This document shows, one piece after another, positions 17,309 to 25,748 of a stretch of 64,000 bases of DNA (the stretch's first letter is position 1; each line of letters opens with the position of its first letter). A model generated the notes under the pieces. That model made no database searches and was not told where the DNA came from. It saw only the letters and a list, made by a program, of their open reading frames with translations. Origin of the DNA: Fibrobacter intestinalis (GTDB lineage Bacteria; Fibrobacterota; Fibrobacteria; Fibrobacterales; Fibrobacteraceae); assembly GCF_900167415.1 (NCBI RefSeq), contig NZ_FUWU01000008.1:18444-82443 (forward strand), read 5' to 3'. The translations under genes were made by a program, and so were the position numbers.

Positions 17309-18733
17309 ATGACAACTTTTATTTTACCCGATATTCTGCTTTTGCTTTTTCCTTTTGCCGTCGTCACGCTGCATTTGCTCCTTCCGAAAAAACGCCAGCT
17401 GCCGTTCGTCTTTTCCGTTCTGTTTTTCGGTGGCGTTTTCATTTTGCTCAACTCGCTTCTGGTCGGGGGAACGCAGACTTTCCTTTCCAACTGGAAAATC
17501 GACAGCTTTGGCATTCTCATGCGGGAAGTCCTTGTGATGGGCACGCTGCTCGCCCTGCTTTTTGCCAAAGACTACTTTGACCACCCTGCCGACGGAAAGC
17601 CCCAACTGCACCAGTTTCCGGAATTTTCCGCCGCCATCGCCGCCGCCACCTTTGGAGGGTTCATCGTCGTATCCGCAGACGAACTGCTCTCTCTCTTTTT
17701 GGGACTCGAACTCGCCACGCTCCCGATGTATGCGCTCACCGCGTGGAACAAGGCCGATCCGCAAGGCTCCGAAGCCGGCACCAAATACATTTTGATGGGA
17801 AGCGTCGCCACGGCATTTGAATTGTTCGGACTCAGTTACCTGTATGGATTTTCGGGCAGCATGCGCTTTGACGGCATCGCCCAGGCCGTCGCCGAAAGCC
17901 CGATGGATCCCCTGCTCTGGATTTCCGCCCTCTTCCTTTTTTGCGGAATCGGATTCAAGCTCACCCTCTTCCCCTTTCACACCTGGGCTCCCGACGTCTA
18001 TGAAGGCGCGCCCACTCCCGTCACCGCCGCTTTGGCTGTCACCAGCAAGACCATCGCCATCGCTTTCGTCGCCGTCCTCGTTTACGGTCCTCTCTCCGCC
18101 ATTCACGACGCATTGATTCCCTTCCTTTCCGTCCTCGCCGGAGTTACGATTCTCGCCGGCGGGCTGGGTGCGCTCAAGCAATCTCGCCTACGCCGCTTCA
18201 TGGCCTACAGTTCCATCTCGCAGGCCGGATACATTCTCGTCGCCTTGATCGGTCCCGAAACCACAGCGAAAACGGCGCTTGTCTTTTACCTTTTCCTCTA
18301 CGCGCTTTCCAATTATCTGGCGTTTTTCGTTTTCGGCATCATCGGGCAAAAGCGTCCGGAAAGCTTCCACTCCCTCGCCGGCCTTTCCAAGGAATGCCCG
18401 AGTCTGGCCGTCGCCACGGCCATCGCCGCGTTCAGCCTCGCTGGAATCCCGCCACTCGCCGGATTCGTCGGCAAATTCTTCCTCTTTGAAAGTGCCGCCC
18501 ACTCCCACGCCTACTTCATCATCGCCTTCGCCTGCATCAACAACGTGATAGCGCTTTACTACTACCTGCAACTGGTGAAAAGCGCCTGGGTGGACTCGCC
18601 GGACGAAAACCTCGCCCCGATAGCCATCAACCGGCGGCAAAAGATCTGCGTCGTCCTTCTCACGGCCAGCGTCCTCCTCGTCGGCGTCCTTCCTTTCCTC
18701 AGCACGAATATCCAAAGCGTTCTCGGAAGCTGA
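17309..18733 (+). CDS. nuoN: NADH-quinone oxidoreductase subunit N, antiporter-like
   Basis: This 474-residue third antiporter-like subunit closes the nuo operon. The ion-path residues are in place: the Glu of LSLFLGLELATLPMYAL, the TM7 Lys of GIGFKLTLFPFHTWAPDVY, a Lys in ALAVTSKTIAIAF and the helix-12 Lys in LAGFVGKFFLFES. It starts four bases after the nuoM stop. Only a weak hairpin follows its stop, so the end of the transcript is unclear. Confidence 0.96.
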   Translation: MTTFILPDILLLLFPFAVVTLHLLLPKKRQLPFVFSVLFFGGVFILLNSLLVGGTQTFLSNWKIDSFGILMREVLVMGTLLALLFAKDYFDHPADGKPQLHQFPEFSAAIAAATFGGFIVVSADELLSLFLGLELATLPMYALTAWNKADPQGSEAGTKYILMGSVATAFELFGLSYLYGFSGSMRFDGIAQAVAESPMDPLLWISALFLFCGIGFKLTLFPFHTWAPDVYEGAPTPVTAALAVTSKTIAIAFVAVLVYGPLSAIHDALIPFLSVLAGVTILAGGLGALKQSRLRRFMAYSSISQAGYILVALIGPETTAKTALVFYLFLYALSNYLAFFVFGIIGQKRPESFHSLAGLSKECPSLAVATAIAAFSLAGIPPLAGFVGKFFLFESAAHSHAYFIIAFACINNVIALYYYLQLVKSAWVDSPDENLAPIAINRRQKICVVLLTASVLLVGVLPFLSTNIQSVLGS

Positions 18734-18810
18734 ACGGAAAAATCCGACTCCGGTTCCGGCTTTTTAGAATCAAAGCCAAAAGGAAATCAAAAGGAACTTT
18801 TTGAAAAGTC

Positions 18811-18940
18811 GGGCGTGCCCCGGCGGCAAAAGGCAAAATGAAAATTTTCACGCCGCCGGGTCGGCGAGCTGCGGGCTACCCGTTGGTCGGTGCTATGCAC
18901 TGGCGCATCCGCGCCACCCTCCGCATGCCTCACGCAAAAA
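18811..18940 (+). repeat. Dispersed GC-rich intergenic repeat, copy A
   Basis: About 130 bases between nuoN and the exonuclease gene are similar to a second element at 25569-25674 in the opposite orientation. Shared blocks, read on this strand, are GGGCGTGCCC at the left end, GGGCTACCCGTTGGTCGG (GGGCTTACCGCTGGTCGG in the other copy), CTGGCGCATC, GCGCCACCCT and CCTCACGCAAAA at the right end. The middle varies in length. It shows no credible gene. Confidence 0.7.
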
Positions 18941-18964
18941 TGCAAAGGCGCCATCGCGCCAAAC

Positions 18965-19768
18965 CTATTCCTGCTTTTCCGTAGAAATCGGAGGAAAAGG
19001 CATTTCCAAATCCACGCTAATCGGGCAATGATCCGAACCGAGCACTTCGGTGTAAATTTGCGCATCGCTCACATTTTGCGAAAGCCCCGCATCCACAAAA
19101 GCGTAGTCGATTCGCCAACCGACATTCCGCGCCCTAGAGTTCGCCCGATTCGACCACCAGGTGTAAGTGTCCCGCGCATCCGGGTGCAGAGTACGGAAAG
19201 TATCTTCAAATCCGGCGGCAATGTATTTGTCTATCCAGGCGCGCTCCACCGGCAAAAAACCGCTCACGTTTTCATTTTCGGCGGGACGCGCGATATCCAT
19301 CTCCGTGTGGCAGGTGTTGTAATCGCCCAAAGTCACCACGTGGCGTCCCCGCTTTATCCAGCTCAGACAATTATCCAGAAACGCATCGTAGAAACGGAGC
19401 TTGTAATCCACCCGGTCTTCGCCCTGACCGCCATTGGGAAAATAGATGGAGTTCAAGACCCAATCCGGGAACACCAGTTGAACCACGCGACCTTCTTCGT
19501 CGAACTCATCAATCCCGAATCCATACTCCACGGAGTCCGGTTCTATCTGGCTTAAAATCGCCGTTCCGCTGTAACCCTTTTTCTTTTGACAGGAATTCCA
19601 GTAGCAGAAATAGCCTTCCGGAGCGACGATGCTTTCCGGGACCTGTTCTTTTTCGGCCCGGATTTCCTGCAAGCAGAGAAGTTCCGGTCGGGTTTGGTTG
19701 AACCAATCGGCGAATCCTTTTTTCTCTGCGGAACGGATGCCGTTTACATTCCAACTATAAATGCGCAT
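18965..19768 (-). CDS. xth: Exodeoxyribonuclease III
   Basis: This 267-residue protein belongs to the exonuclease III / AP endonuclease family, which cleaves abasic sites and removes 3' blocks in DNA base-excision repair. The catalytic signature is complete: SWNVNGIRS, the metal-binding Glu in CLQEIRAEKEQ, NSIYFPNGGQG, the Asp/Asn pair in TLGDYNTCH, WRIDYAFVD, and the C-terminal GSDHCPIS with the catalytic Asp-His. GDYN replaces the more common GDFN. It stands alone on the minus strand; its start abuts the pseudogene that runs the other way. Confidence 0.96.
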   Translation of the reverse strand: MRIYSWNVNGIRSAEKKGFADWFNQTRPELLCLQEIRAEKEQVPESIVAPEGYFCYWNSCQKKKGYSGTAILSQIEPDSVEYGFGIDEFDEEGRVVQLVFPDWVLNSIYFPNGGQGEDRVDYKLRFYDAFLDNCLSWIKRGRHVVTLGDYNTCHTEMDIARPAENENVSGFLPVERAWIDKYIAAGFEDTFRTLHPDARDTYTWWSNRANSRARNVGWRIDYAFVDAGLSQNVSDAQIYTEVLGSDHCPISVDLEMPFPPISTEKQE

Positions 19769-19799
19769 GGCGCAAAAGATAGATTATTCAAATCCAAAA

Positions 19800-22113
19800 A
19801 GGGAATCCGCCGACACCAGTTTCAGACAGGCGTTACCAATTACGCGCAGTTCTCGCGGCCAATGCCTTCCAGCCTTCCCAAAACGGATACAGGCTTCCCA
19901 CCGAAGCCGAGTGGACCTTTGCCGCCCAAAACATCGCTTTCAGTCCCCAAAAATCCTAGAATTCTTCCAACTCCAGTGATTCGCTGCACCCGGTCTGCAC
20001 CAGCGACCTCAAGGCGGTTCTTTGCGACATGGCGGGCAACGCCATGGAATGGGTAAACGATTTCTTGGGAGCGTTCCAGGACTCGAGCGTCTCCAACTTT
20101 ATCGGCTCCCCCGACGGCGGTGCCATCGGTATGCGAATTCTCAAAGGGGGCCGCTTCCGTTCCAGCGCATCGAATATGCACATCTATTCGCGGGGAGACG
20201 TTTATACCGTCACTTCTTCGACCAAAGCGGACTACGTGGGCTTTCGCCTGGCTCTAGGACCGATTCCGGACGGAAATTCCTTTGATGCGGAAAAGCCGAA
20301 CTCTTCGACGGCCAAAGCTCTAGCTTCTTCCCAAGAACTCAAACTGAAAGTGGGAACGACTCTGGCGCGACTTGCCTTTCGCGACGATGAAATCGGAAAA
20401 ATTGTCGTTGTCGAATACGCCATCGGTTCCAACAGTTTTTTTGAAATACAAACGAAAAGCGAACCCTACCACCCGAATATTTCCCCGAATGGGCAATGGA
20501 TTGCCTACACGACACTCCCCGAAGGCATTTCCGGATTTAACTCGCTCTATGTACAACCGTTCAACGCTGCCGACACCAGCGTCTTCCTTTACTCGCAAAC
20601 TTCCGCCGCTGAATCCCGTTGGAAAATCCAAGGCGGAGACACGCTGATCTATTTTGCAACCGACGGCGGAGACAATACAAACGAAACCCCATTTTTCAAA
20701 GGGAAAACGGCAGCGGTTTCATTTTCAAAAAAGAATTTTGACGAAGAAATTTTGCTTTTCAATGGCTCTTATCATGGCGGAATTTCGGACGACGGCTCTC
20801 TCGCGGTAACGGGAGCCAAATTGCTGCGCGCCCATATCGGCGGAAACGATACGGTCTGGTATCATGGAGAACAGGCCTGCAACGTTTCGCTCGCTCCGGA
20901 TTCCACAAAACGCGTGCTCTTTCTGGATTTCGGAGGCAAGACCGGTCGAGAATTTGTCAGCAAGAATTACACCCCGCACGAATACATTCTAATCGCGGAC
21001 AGTACGGGAAAACTCGTCCAGGCGATTCCCGCTCCCGACGGTTACACCTTCGACCATACCGAATGGACGAACGTTCCCGACCTGATTGTCGCCACTTTGG
21101 TCAATGCAGACGGCGGGCATTCCCGAATTGTCCTTGTGGATACTCGGGATTCCAGCGTGCTCCACCTTGTCGAAGGAAACGAACTTTGGCATCCTTCCCT
21201 TTGGGTTTCTCCTAACCGGAACCGCCTGCCATCCGACAAATATGCCGCGGACAGCCTGGGCATCTATATGACGGAAACATCGAGCATCGGCAGCCGCATC
21301 ATGAAGGTGAAAATGGATCTGTTCTGGACAAACAGAGCTAAAGCGCAAATCGCCATTACAGGATCATCCCGAACTTTTGCGGGCGTGGATCCGGCTCTGC
21401 TCACGACGACCGGAAACACCGAAGCTTTCAACTATTCCTATTCCGGCCAAGATATGGCGGCGACCGAATTCCTTATCGCCAACTACTACCTGCCACTCGA
21501 AAAACTGAAAACGCTTGTCATCGCTTTGGATTTGGATCGCTGGAGCTATACCGACGAAGCATTCCAGACACTCTACAACGAAGTTCCAGGCTACATCTAT
21601 GACGAGCGGCATGATTTTTTGGCAAAACGGCGTACCTTCCAATATGGCGGAAGTCGTGCTGGACAATATCCTAAACGAATACAACTTTTACAGCCATCAT
21701 AATGGACTTTATCGCTCCATAACGGCCGGATACAGCGACACGCCGGAAATCACTTTTAGGAATTATGACACGAAAGCCGCCCAATTCAACCAGGAAAAAT
21801 TGCTTTCCATTATCGATTTGGCCTACAGCTACGGAGTGAATGTCGTCGGCGTCATTTTCCGCAATCCCCGCGCTATATTTCAAACGGGACGTGGGGGCGT
21901 TACGGACCATCCCTCGAAGACGCCAAAATCCTGCTGAATTTTGTCAATTCCCTTGCCCGCCAAAAAAGCAATTTTTACGTGCTGGACGAATATAAAAACG
22001 GGAAAAACGACTACTCCATGCAGGTTTTTGCGAACGACGACCATCTGAATTTGCTCGGTGCCGAAAAATTGACCGTTCGATTGGATTCCCTTCTGCAAAA
22101 AATTCCGCAATAA
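19800..22113 (+). pseudogene. Decayed FGE/SUMF1 plus TolB-propeller protein (Fibrobacter paralogous family TIGR02171-like)
   Basis: This 2.3-kb remnant keeps recognisable domains but cannot be translated through. It opens with the middle of a formylglycine-generating-enzyme-like domain (GYRLPTEAEWTFAAQN, then MAGNAMEWVNDFLG and DYVGFRLALGPIPDG). Next comes a WD40/TolB-type propeller (HPNISPNGQWIAYTTLP, ISDDGSLAVTG), then a C-terminal region of unknown fold. Damage seen: no 5' end or signal peptide, a TAG at 19957-19959, a frame change at a run of six T at 21615-21620 that five T would repair, and a one-base loss between about 21870 and 21900. After these corrections the frame continues to TAA at 22111-22113. 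The architecture matches what I recall of an F. succinogenes family with many paralogues. Confidence 0.85.
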
Positions 22114-22178
22114 ACTTTCCCGCCAGCCCGAAATGCGAAATTTTTCTTTTTTCACAAGCGTTTTGCAAAAGCTGTAAT

Positions 22179-22184
22179 TATATT
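22179..22184 (+). promoter_or_regulatory. Candidate -10 element TATATT directly before a lipoprotein gene
   Basis: TATATT ends six bases before the ATG at 22191. If it is the -10 element, transcription would start at or next to the start codon and the mRNA would be leaderless. No purine-rich ribosome-binding site lies between them. Confidence 0.35.
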
Positions 22185-22190
22185 AGCTTC

Positions 22191-22778
22191 ATGAAGTTTC
22201 GATTTGTACTAGGAATCAGCGTTTCTTTATTATTGCTTACCGCCTGCGGCGGAACCTCTGACGGCAGCAATCTGGAAGTTCCCGATAATATGCCACCGGC
22301 GTGCCGAGAAATCGATTTTGTAGAGCAGCCCGATATGCGGGAGCTCTGCGGAGTCCGGACGGTTCGCTTCAAATCCTACCGCAACATCGCCAAGGAACGC
22401 TATCTGGTCAATCCCAAAGACGCCAAAATCGTTCAAGCGAACGGAAAAACGGAATTGCGCATTCCCGGCAACTTCCCCATCGAACTCAACGGCCAAATTG
22501 TCCAGGATATCCATTTTGACCAGAATACGCGCCTGAAAAAAATTTCCAACCGTTACGAATATCACGAAGGCTATAAAAATGCCAGCCACAAACGCAAAGA
22601 CCGCATCCGGGCATTCAAATTGACAATCCCGACGGATGTCGGTACGGAATACGAATACTGCTTCCGCATTCCCGAAAAAATGGGCAACGAAAGAACCCGC
22701 AATCAGGCCATGGGAAACCGCCTCGAAGAAATGTCCTGCGAGGATTTTACCTTTTTAGCCAGCCAAAAGAAAAAATAA
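22191..22778 (+). CDS. Predicted lipoprotein of unknown function
   Basis: The 195-residue product starts with a clear lipoprotein signal, hydrophobic residues 5-17 and then the lipobox LLTAC-GG, so Cys19 should be lipidated. The mature part has four further Cys residues (PACRE, RELCG, YCFRI, MSCED), which could form two disulfides in the periplasm or outside the cell. No catalytic motif is visible and I do not recognise a family. The gene stands alone with its own terminator at 22835. Confidence 0.8.
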   Translation: MKFRFVLGISVSLLLLTACGGTSDGSNLEVPDNMPPACREIDFVEQPDMRELCGVRTVRFKSYRNIAKERYLVNPKDAKIVQANGKTELRIPGNFPIELNGQIVQDIHFDQNTRLKKISNRYEYHEGYKNASHKRKDRIRAFKLTIPTDVGTEYEYCFRIPEKMGNERTRNQAMGNRLEEMSCEDFTFLASQKKK

Positions 22779-22834
22779 ATTAGAGGCCAGAGGTTAGTCG
22801 AAAGTCAAGAACGCTTGAAGGTGAAAAATAGGAG

Positions 22835-22856
22835 AAGCGGCGGAGTGCCGCTTTTT
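22835..22856 (+). terminator. Rho-independent terminator
   Basis: AAGCGGC pairs perfectly with GCCGCTT around a five-base loop and is followed by three further T residues. It ends the lipoprotein transcript. It lies between convergent genes and may also act weakly on the other strand. Confidence 0.8.
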
Positions 22857-22885
22857 CAAGAAGGAATTTTAGTGGATGCCTAAAA

Positions 22886-23647
22886 TCAAATAGGATTGTC
22901 AAAATCTACAAAGGTGGCTGGAATTTTCAATTCTCGCTCTATTTTTTCTGCCAGCGCACGTACACCAAAAATTTCGGTGCGATGATGCCCGCAGTTAATC
23001 AAATTAAAACGGCCTTCTTCGCAAGCAATGGGAACCGCTTCCTTGATTTCACCCGTGATAAAGGCCTCGCAGCCCAAGCGAATCGCTTCATCCATCCCGC
23101 TGGCCCCGCTGCCGCTGCAAATGCCGACCCGCTTGATTTTTTCAGAGCCAAATAGAAACGCATTTTGTACGCCGTGTTCAAAAGCGGCGTTCGCCCTGTC
23201 TAAAAATTCCTGTTTGGAAATGGCAAAATCCCATTCCGCAATCACCCCGACGCGTTTTTCGCCCTCTTGCATAAACCCCTGAACGGGATTCATTTGCATC
23301 GCTTTGGCAATCAAAGCGTTATTTCCGATTTCCGGGTGCGCATCTAGAGGGAGATGGAAGCCGTAAAGGGAAATGCCATGCCGAAAAAGCCGCCCCAGCC
23401 GTTCGCCGTAACGCCCCACCGGAATGCGGGATTCGTTTTTCCAAAATCCGTTCGGATGGTGTACCAAAATGCAGTCCGCGTTTCTTTCTATCGCCGCATC
23501 GATTAGCGCATCCCGAAAGCTGACCCCGGTAACAACCCGCGAAATCCGCGACGAGGCTTCCACGCAAAGCCCATTCGTACAATAGTCCTGAAATGCCGCA
23601 GGCTCCAGCAATTCATCCAGCCATTTTGAAAAATTTTGCAATTCCAT
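22886..23647 (-). CDS. Nif3-like dinuclear metal centre protein
   Basis: This 253-residue protein belongs to the NIF3/YbgI (DUF34) family, ring-shaped hexamers that hold two metal ions per subunit; family members are linked to GTP cyclohydrolase-like or metal-handling roles, but the function is unsettled. The metal ligands are visible: LVHHPNGF for the usual HHG motif, GFHLPLDAHPEIGNN with the His and Asp, and the C-terminal NCGHHRTEIFG with Glu. It is divergent from metK across a 148-base gap. Confidence 0.92.
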   Translation of the reverse strand: MELQNFSKWLDELLEPAAFQDYCTNGLCVEASSRISRVVTGVSFRDALIDAAIERNADCILVHHPNGFWKNESRIPVGRYGERLGRLFRHGISLYGFHLPLDAHPEIGNNALIAKAMQMNPVQGFMQEGEKRVGVIAEWDFAISKQEFLDRANAAFEHGVQNAFLFGSEKIKRVGICSGSGASGMDEAIRLGCEAFITGEIKEAVPIACEEGRFNLINCGHHRTEIFGVRALAEKIERELKIPATFVDFDNPI

Positions 23648-23750
23648 GCGTTAAATTTAGCGTAAAATCACCCGATTTGATAAAACTTTTCCCTTGTTTT
23701 TGCGTATTTAAGAGTTTTTGTTTAAAATGGCCGCCACCCATTGCCACAAT

Positions 23751-23778
23751 CTATGCGTTTTTCTACATTTACGCATAG
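23751..23778 (+). promoter_or_regulatory. Perfect stem-loop in the metK leader
   Basis: CTATGCGT at 23751-23758 pairs perfectly with ACGCATAG at 23771-23778 around a 12-base pyrimidine-rich loop. It ends 17 bases before the metK ATG and just ahead of the AAGGA ribosome-binding site. It could be a protein operator, an attenuator or part of a regulatory leader. I could not match it to a known SAM riboswitch class. Confidence 0.45.
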
Positions 23779-23795
23779 AACAATAAAGGAATACT

Positions 23796-24989
23796 ATGGC
23801 TCACTATCTGTTTACTTCTGAATCCGTATCCAAAGGCCACCCGGACAAAGTCGCCGACCAAATTTCCGACGCCATTCTCGATGCGGCGCTCGCCGCCGAC
23901 AAAAACAGCCGCGTCGCTTGCGAAACCCTGGTCAATACGGGACTTGTTGTCATCTCCGGAGAAATTACGACCCGGGCCGAACTCGACTACCAGGCGCTGG
24001 CCAGAAAAACGATTGAAAATATCGGCTACAACGATTCGGAACTCGGCTTTGACGCCAAAGGCTGCGCGGTCATCGTCGCCGTGGACAAGCAGTCGCCGGA
24101 CATCGCCCAAGGTGTTGACGCCAAAGCTGCCGTCGGCAAGGAAGAAGACAAGCAGGGCGCAGGCGACCAAGGAATGATGTTCGGCTACGCCGTCAATGAA
24201 ACTCCGGAACTGATGCCGTTGCCGATTTCCCTCGCCCACAAATTGATGGAAGAAATCCAGAATCTGCGCGAATCGGGTGCCATTCCATGGCTGCGCCCGG
24301 ACGCCAAAAGCCAAGTCACCGTCGAATACGATGAAGAGAACAAACCTGTTCGAGTGGATACCGTTGTCATCAGTACGCAGCACGCTGCCTCTTTCAAAGG
24401 CAAGGAGCTTTCGCACGACCAGATTCAAAAGACCATCGTGAGCCAATTGATTAAAAAGGTAATCCCGGCAAAACTTCTGGATAAAAATACCCGTTTTTTG
24501 GTGAACCCGACGGGAAAATTCGTCATCGGAGGACCGCACGGCGACTGCGGACTGACCGGGCGTAAAATCATCGTGGACACTTACGGCGGCATGGGACGGC
24601 ACGGCGGCGGAGCTTTCAGCGGAAAAGATCCGAGCAAAGTGGACCGCTCCGGTGCTTATGCGGCTCGTTATGTCGCCAAGAACATTGTCGCAGCGGGAAT
24701 CGCCGATCGCGCCGAAGTCCAACTCGCTTACGCCATCGGTTATTCAAAACCGGTTTCCATTCTGGTCAATACTTTTGGCACGGGAAAAATTGCCGATTCA
24801 AAAATCGAAGACATCGTCAAAAAAGTTTTTGACCTTTCCCCCGCAGGAATCGTCGAAATGCTCGATCTGAAAAAGCCCGGCTACATCGATACTGCAGCAC
24901 TTGGGCATTTCGGGCGCACCGGAAAACGCTTCACTTGGGAAAAGACGGACAAAGCGGCTCTGCTCAAAAAGATGGTAAAAGCCTGCTAG
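23796..24989 (+). CDS. metK: S-adenosylmethionine synthetase
   Basis: This 397-residue cytoplasmic enzyme makes S-adenosylmethionine from methionine and ATP. The family motifs are present: [20 protein letters not shown] at the N-terminus, [12 protein letters not shown], the P-loop-like [20 protein letters not shown], and [16 protein letters not shown]. The length is typical. AAGGA eight bases before the ATG supports the start. A perfect stem-loop in the leader may regulate it, and a strong terminator follows the stop. Confidence 0.97.
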   Translation: MAHYLFTSESVSKGHPDKVADQISDAILDAALAADKNSRVACETLVNTGLVVISGEITTRAELDYQALARKTIENIGYNDSELGFDAKGCAVIVAVDKQSPDIAQGVDAKAAVGKEEDKQGAGDQGMMFGYAVNETPELMPLPISLAHKLMEEIQNLRESGAIPWLRPDAKSQVTVEYDEENKPVRVDTVVISTQHAASFKGKELSHDQIQKTIVSQLIKKVIPAKLLDKNTRFLVNPTGKFVIGGPHGDCGLTGRKIIVDTYGGMGRHGGGAFSGKDPSKVDRSGAYAARYVAKNIVAAGIADRAEVQLAYAIGYSKPVSILVNTFGTGKIADSKIEDIVKKVFDLSPAGIVEMLDLKKPGYIDTAALGHFGRTGKRFTWEKTDKAALLKKMVKAC

Positions 24990-24996
24990 ACTTTCG

Positions 24997-25023
24997 GGAT
25001 TCCGTTCGGCGGAATCCTTTTTT
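24997..25023 (+). terminator. Rho-independent terminator of metK
   Basis: GGATTCCG and CGGAATCC form a perfect eight-pair stem with a TTCGG loop, followed by TTTTTT. It begins eight bases after the metK stop. Confidence 0.92.
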
Positions 25024-25321
25024 GATGGATGCCATTCGATTTTTCTCAAAAAATTGTTCCTGTCCTAAAGAGAAATTTCTGCGAAAACGGGGTGCCGAGA
25101 ATGGTTATCCATTACCAACCGGCTCTTTCTCTGCGTCGGCCACGGCAAAAAATGCAACCACACCAGCAGAAAGAATGGCCTTTCGGTTTGCATACAAATT
25201 CTTTTCCGCAAAAATTTTTCGGAAATTATAGACAATCATCCACCAAATACTCGCAATTAAAATTTTTCCGCAAGAGTGAACTTTTTTCAAATGGAGCATT
25301 TTCTTTCACAAGTAGAAGTCG
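25024..25321. other. AT-rich intergenic stretch without a credible gene
   Basis: About 300 bases with several short open frames on both strands, none with a convincing ribosome-binding site or family resemblance. One minus-strand frame of 64 codons at 25105-25299 has a hydrophobic middle but a degenerate composition. I see no RNA gene. Confidence 0.5.
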
Positions 25322-25495
25322 GTTATCAGTTTTCGGTTATCAGTTTCAACTCCCAACCGGTTGCTGCCCTTCGACAGGCTCAGGGACCGGTTGTCGAAGC
25401 ACTGCAGCCGCTGGTTGCTGAGCCTGTCGAAGCACTGCAGCCGTTGGTTAGTGCACCTCGGCAAGCTCGGTAACCACTTGTCGAACTAGTCGAAA
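25322..25495. repeat. Intergenic cluster of short direct and inverted repeats
   Basis: The cluster starts with two copies of GGTTATCAGTTT-like sequence. A 25-base unit beginning TGTCGAAGCACTGCAGCCG occurs at 25392 and again at 25425, a 33-base period. CTTCGACAGGCTCAG at 25369-25383 is matched by its exact reverse complement at 25418-25432. No gene is visible. Confidence 0.75.
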
Positions 25496-25568
25496 GGTGG
25501 TCCTTGAAGGGCGGCTTTATTCTTTCTGTAAAAGCATTCCTGTTTCATCGGAAAAGTTTCTTTTAGGC

Positions 25569-25674
25569 TTTTGCGTGAGGTACGCGAAGGGTGGCGCAGT
25601 TTTGATGCGCCAGCGCGAAGCGCCGACCAGCGGTAAGCCCGTAGCACACCGACCGCCAACGGCAGGGCACGCCC
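25569..25674 (-). repeat. Dispersed GC-rich intergenic repeat, copy B
   Basis: This is a shorter relative of the element at 18811-18940, on the opposite strand. Read on the minus strand it begins GGGCGTGCCC, passes through GGGCTTACCGCTGGTCGG and CTGGCGCATC, and ends with GCGCCACCCT and CCTCACGCAAAA. It lies directly downstream of the outer-membrane protein gene. Confidence 0.7.
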
Positions 25675-25748
25675 AAGAATCCGAAATTTCGCAAGCAATG
25701 CCAGCAAGAACAAAAAACGGGCCAGTCTCCCGCAGCAAAATTTCCGTT

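Noticed and set aside
8743..18733. Reading the nuo cluster as an energy-converting hydrogenase
   Set aside because: NuoD lacks the [NiFe] cysteine pairs, and the full set of A, H, J, K, L, M and N subunits fits complex I.
23648..23795. SAM riboswitch upstream of metK
   Set aside because: Apart from one stem-loop I could not find the multi-helix core or conserved loops of a known SAM riboswitch class.
25105..25299. Small minus-strand protein of 64 residues in the metK downstream gap
   Set aside because: No ribosome-binding site, no family resemblance and a composition typical of AT-rich non-coding sequence.
25392..25449. 33-base direct repeat considered as a CRISPR start
   Set aside because: Only two units, no spacer-length variation and no cas genes nearby; it belongs to an intergenic repeat cluster.
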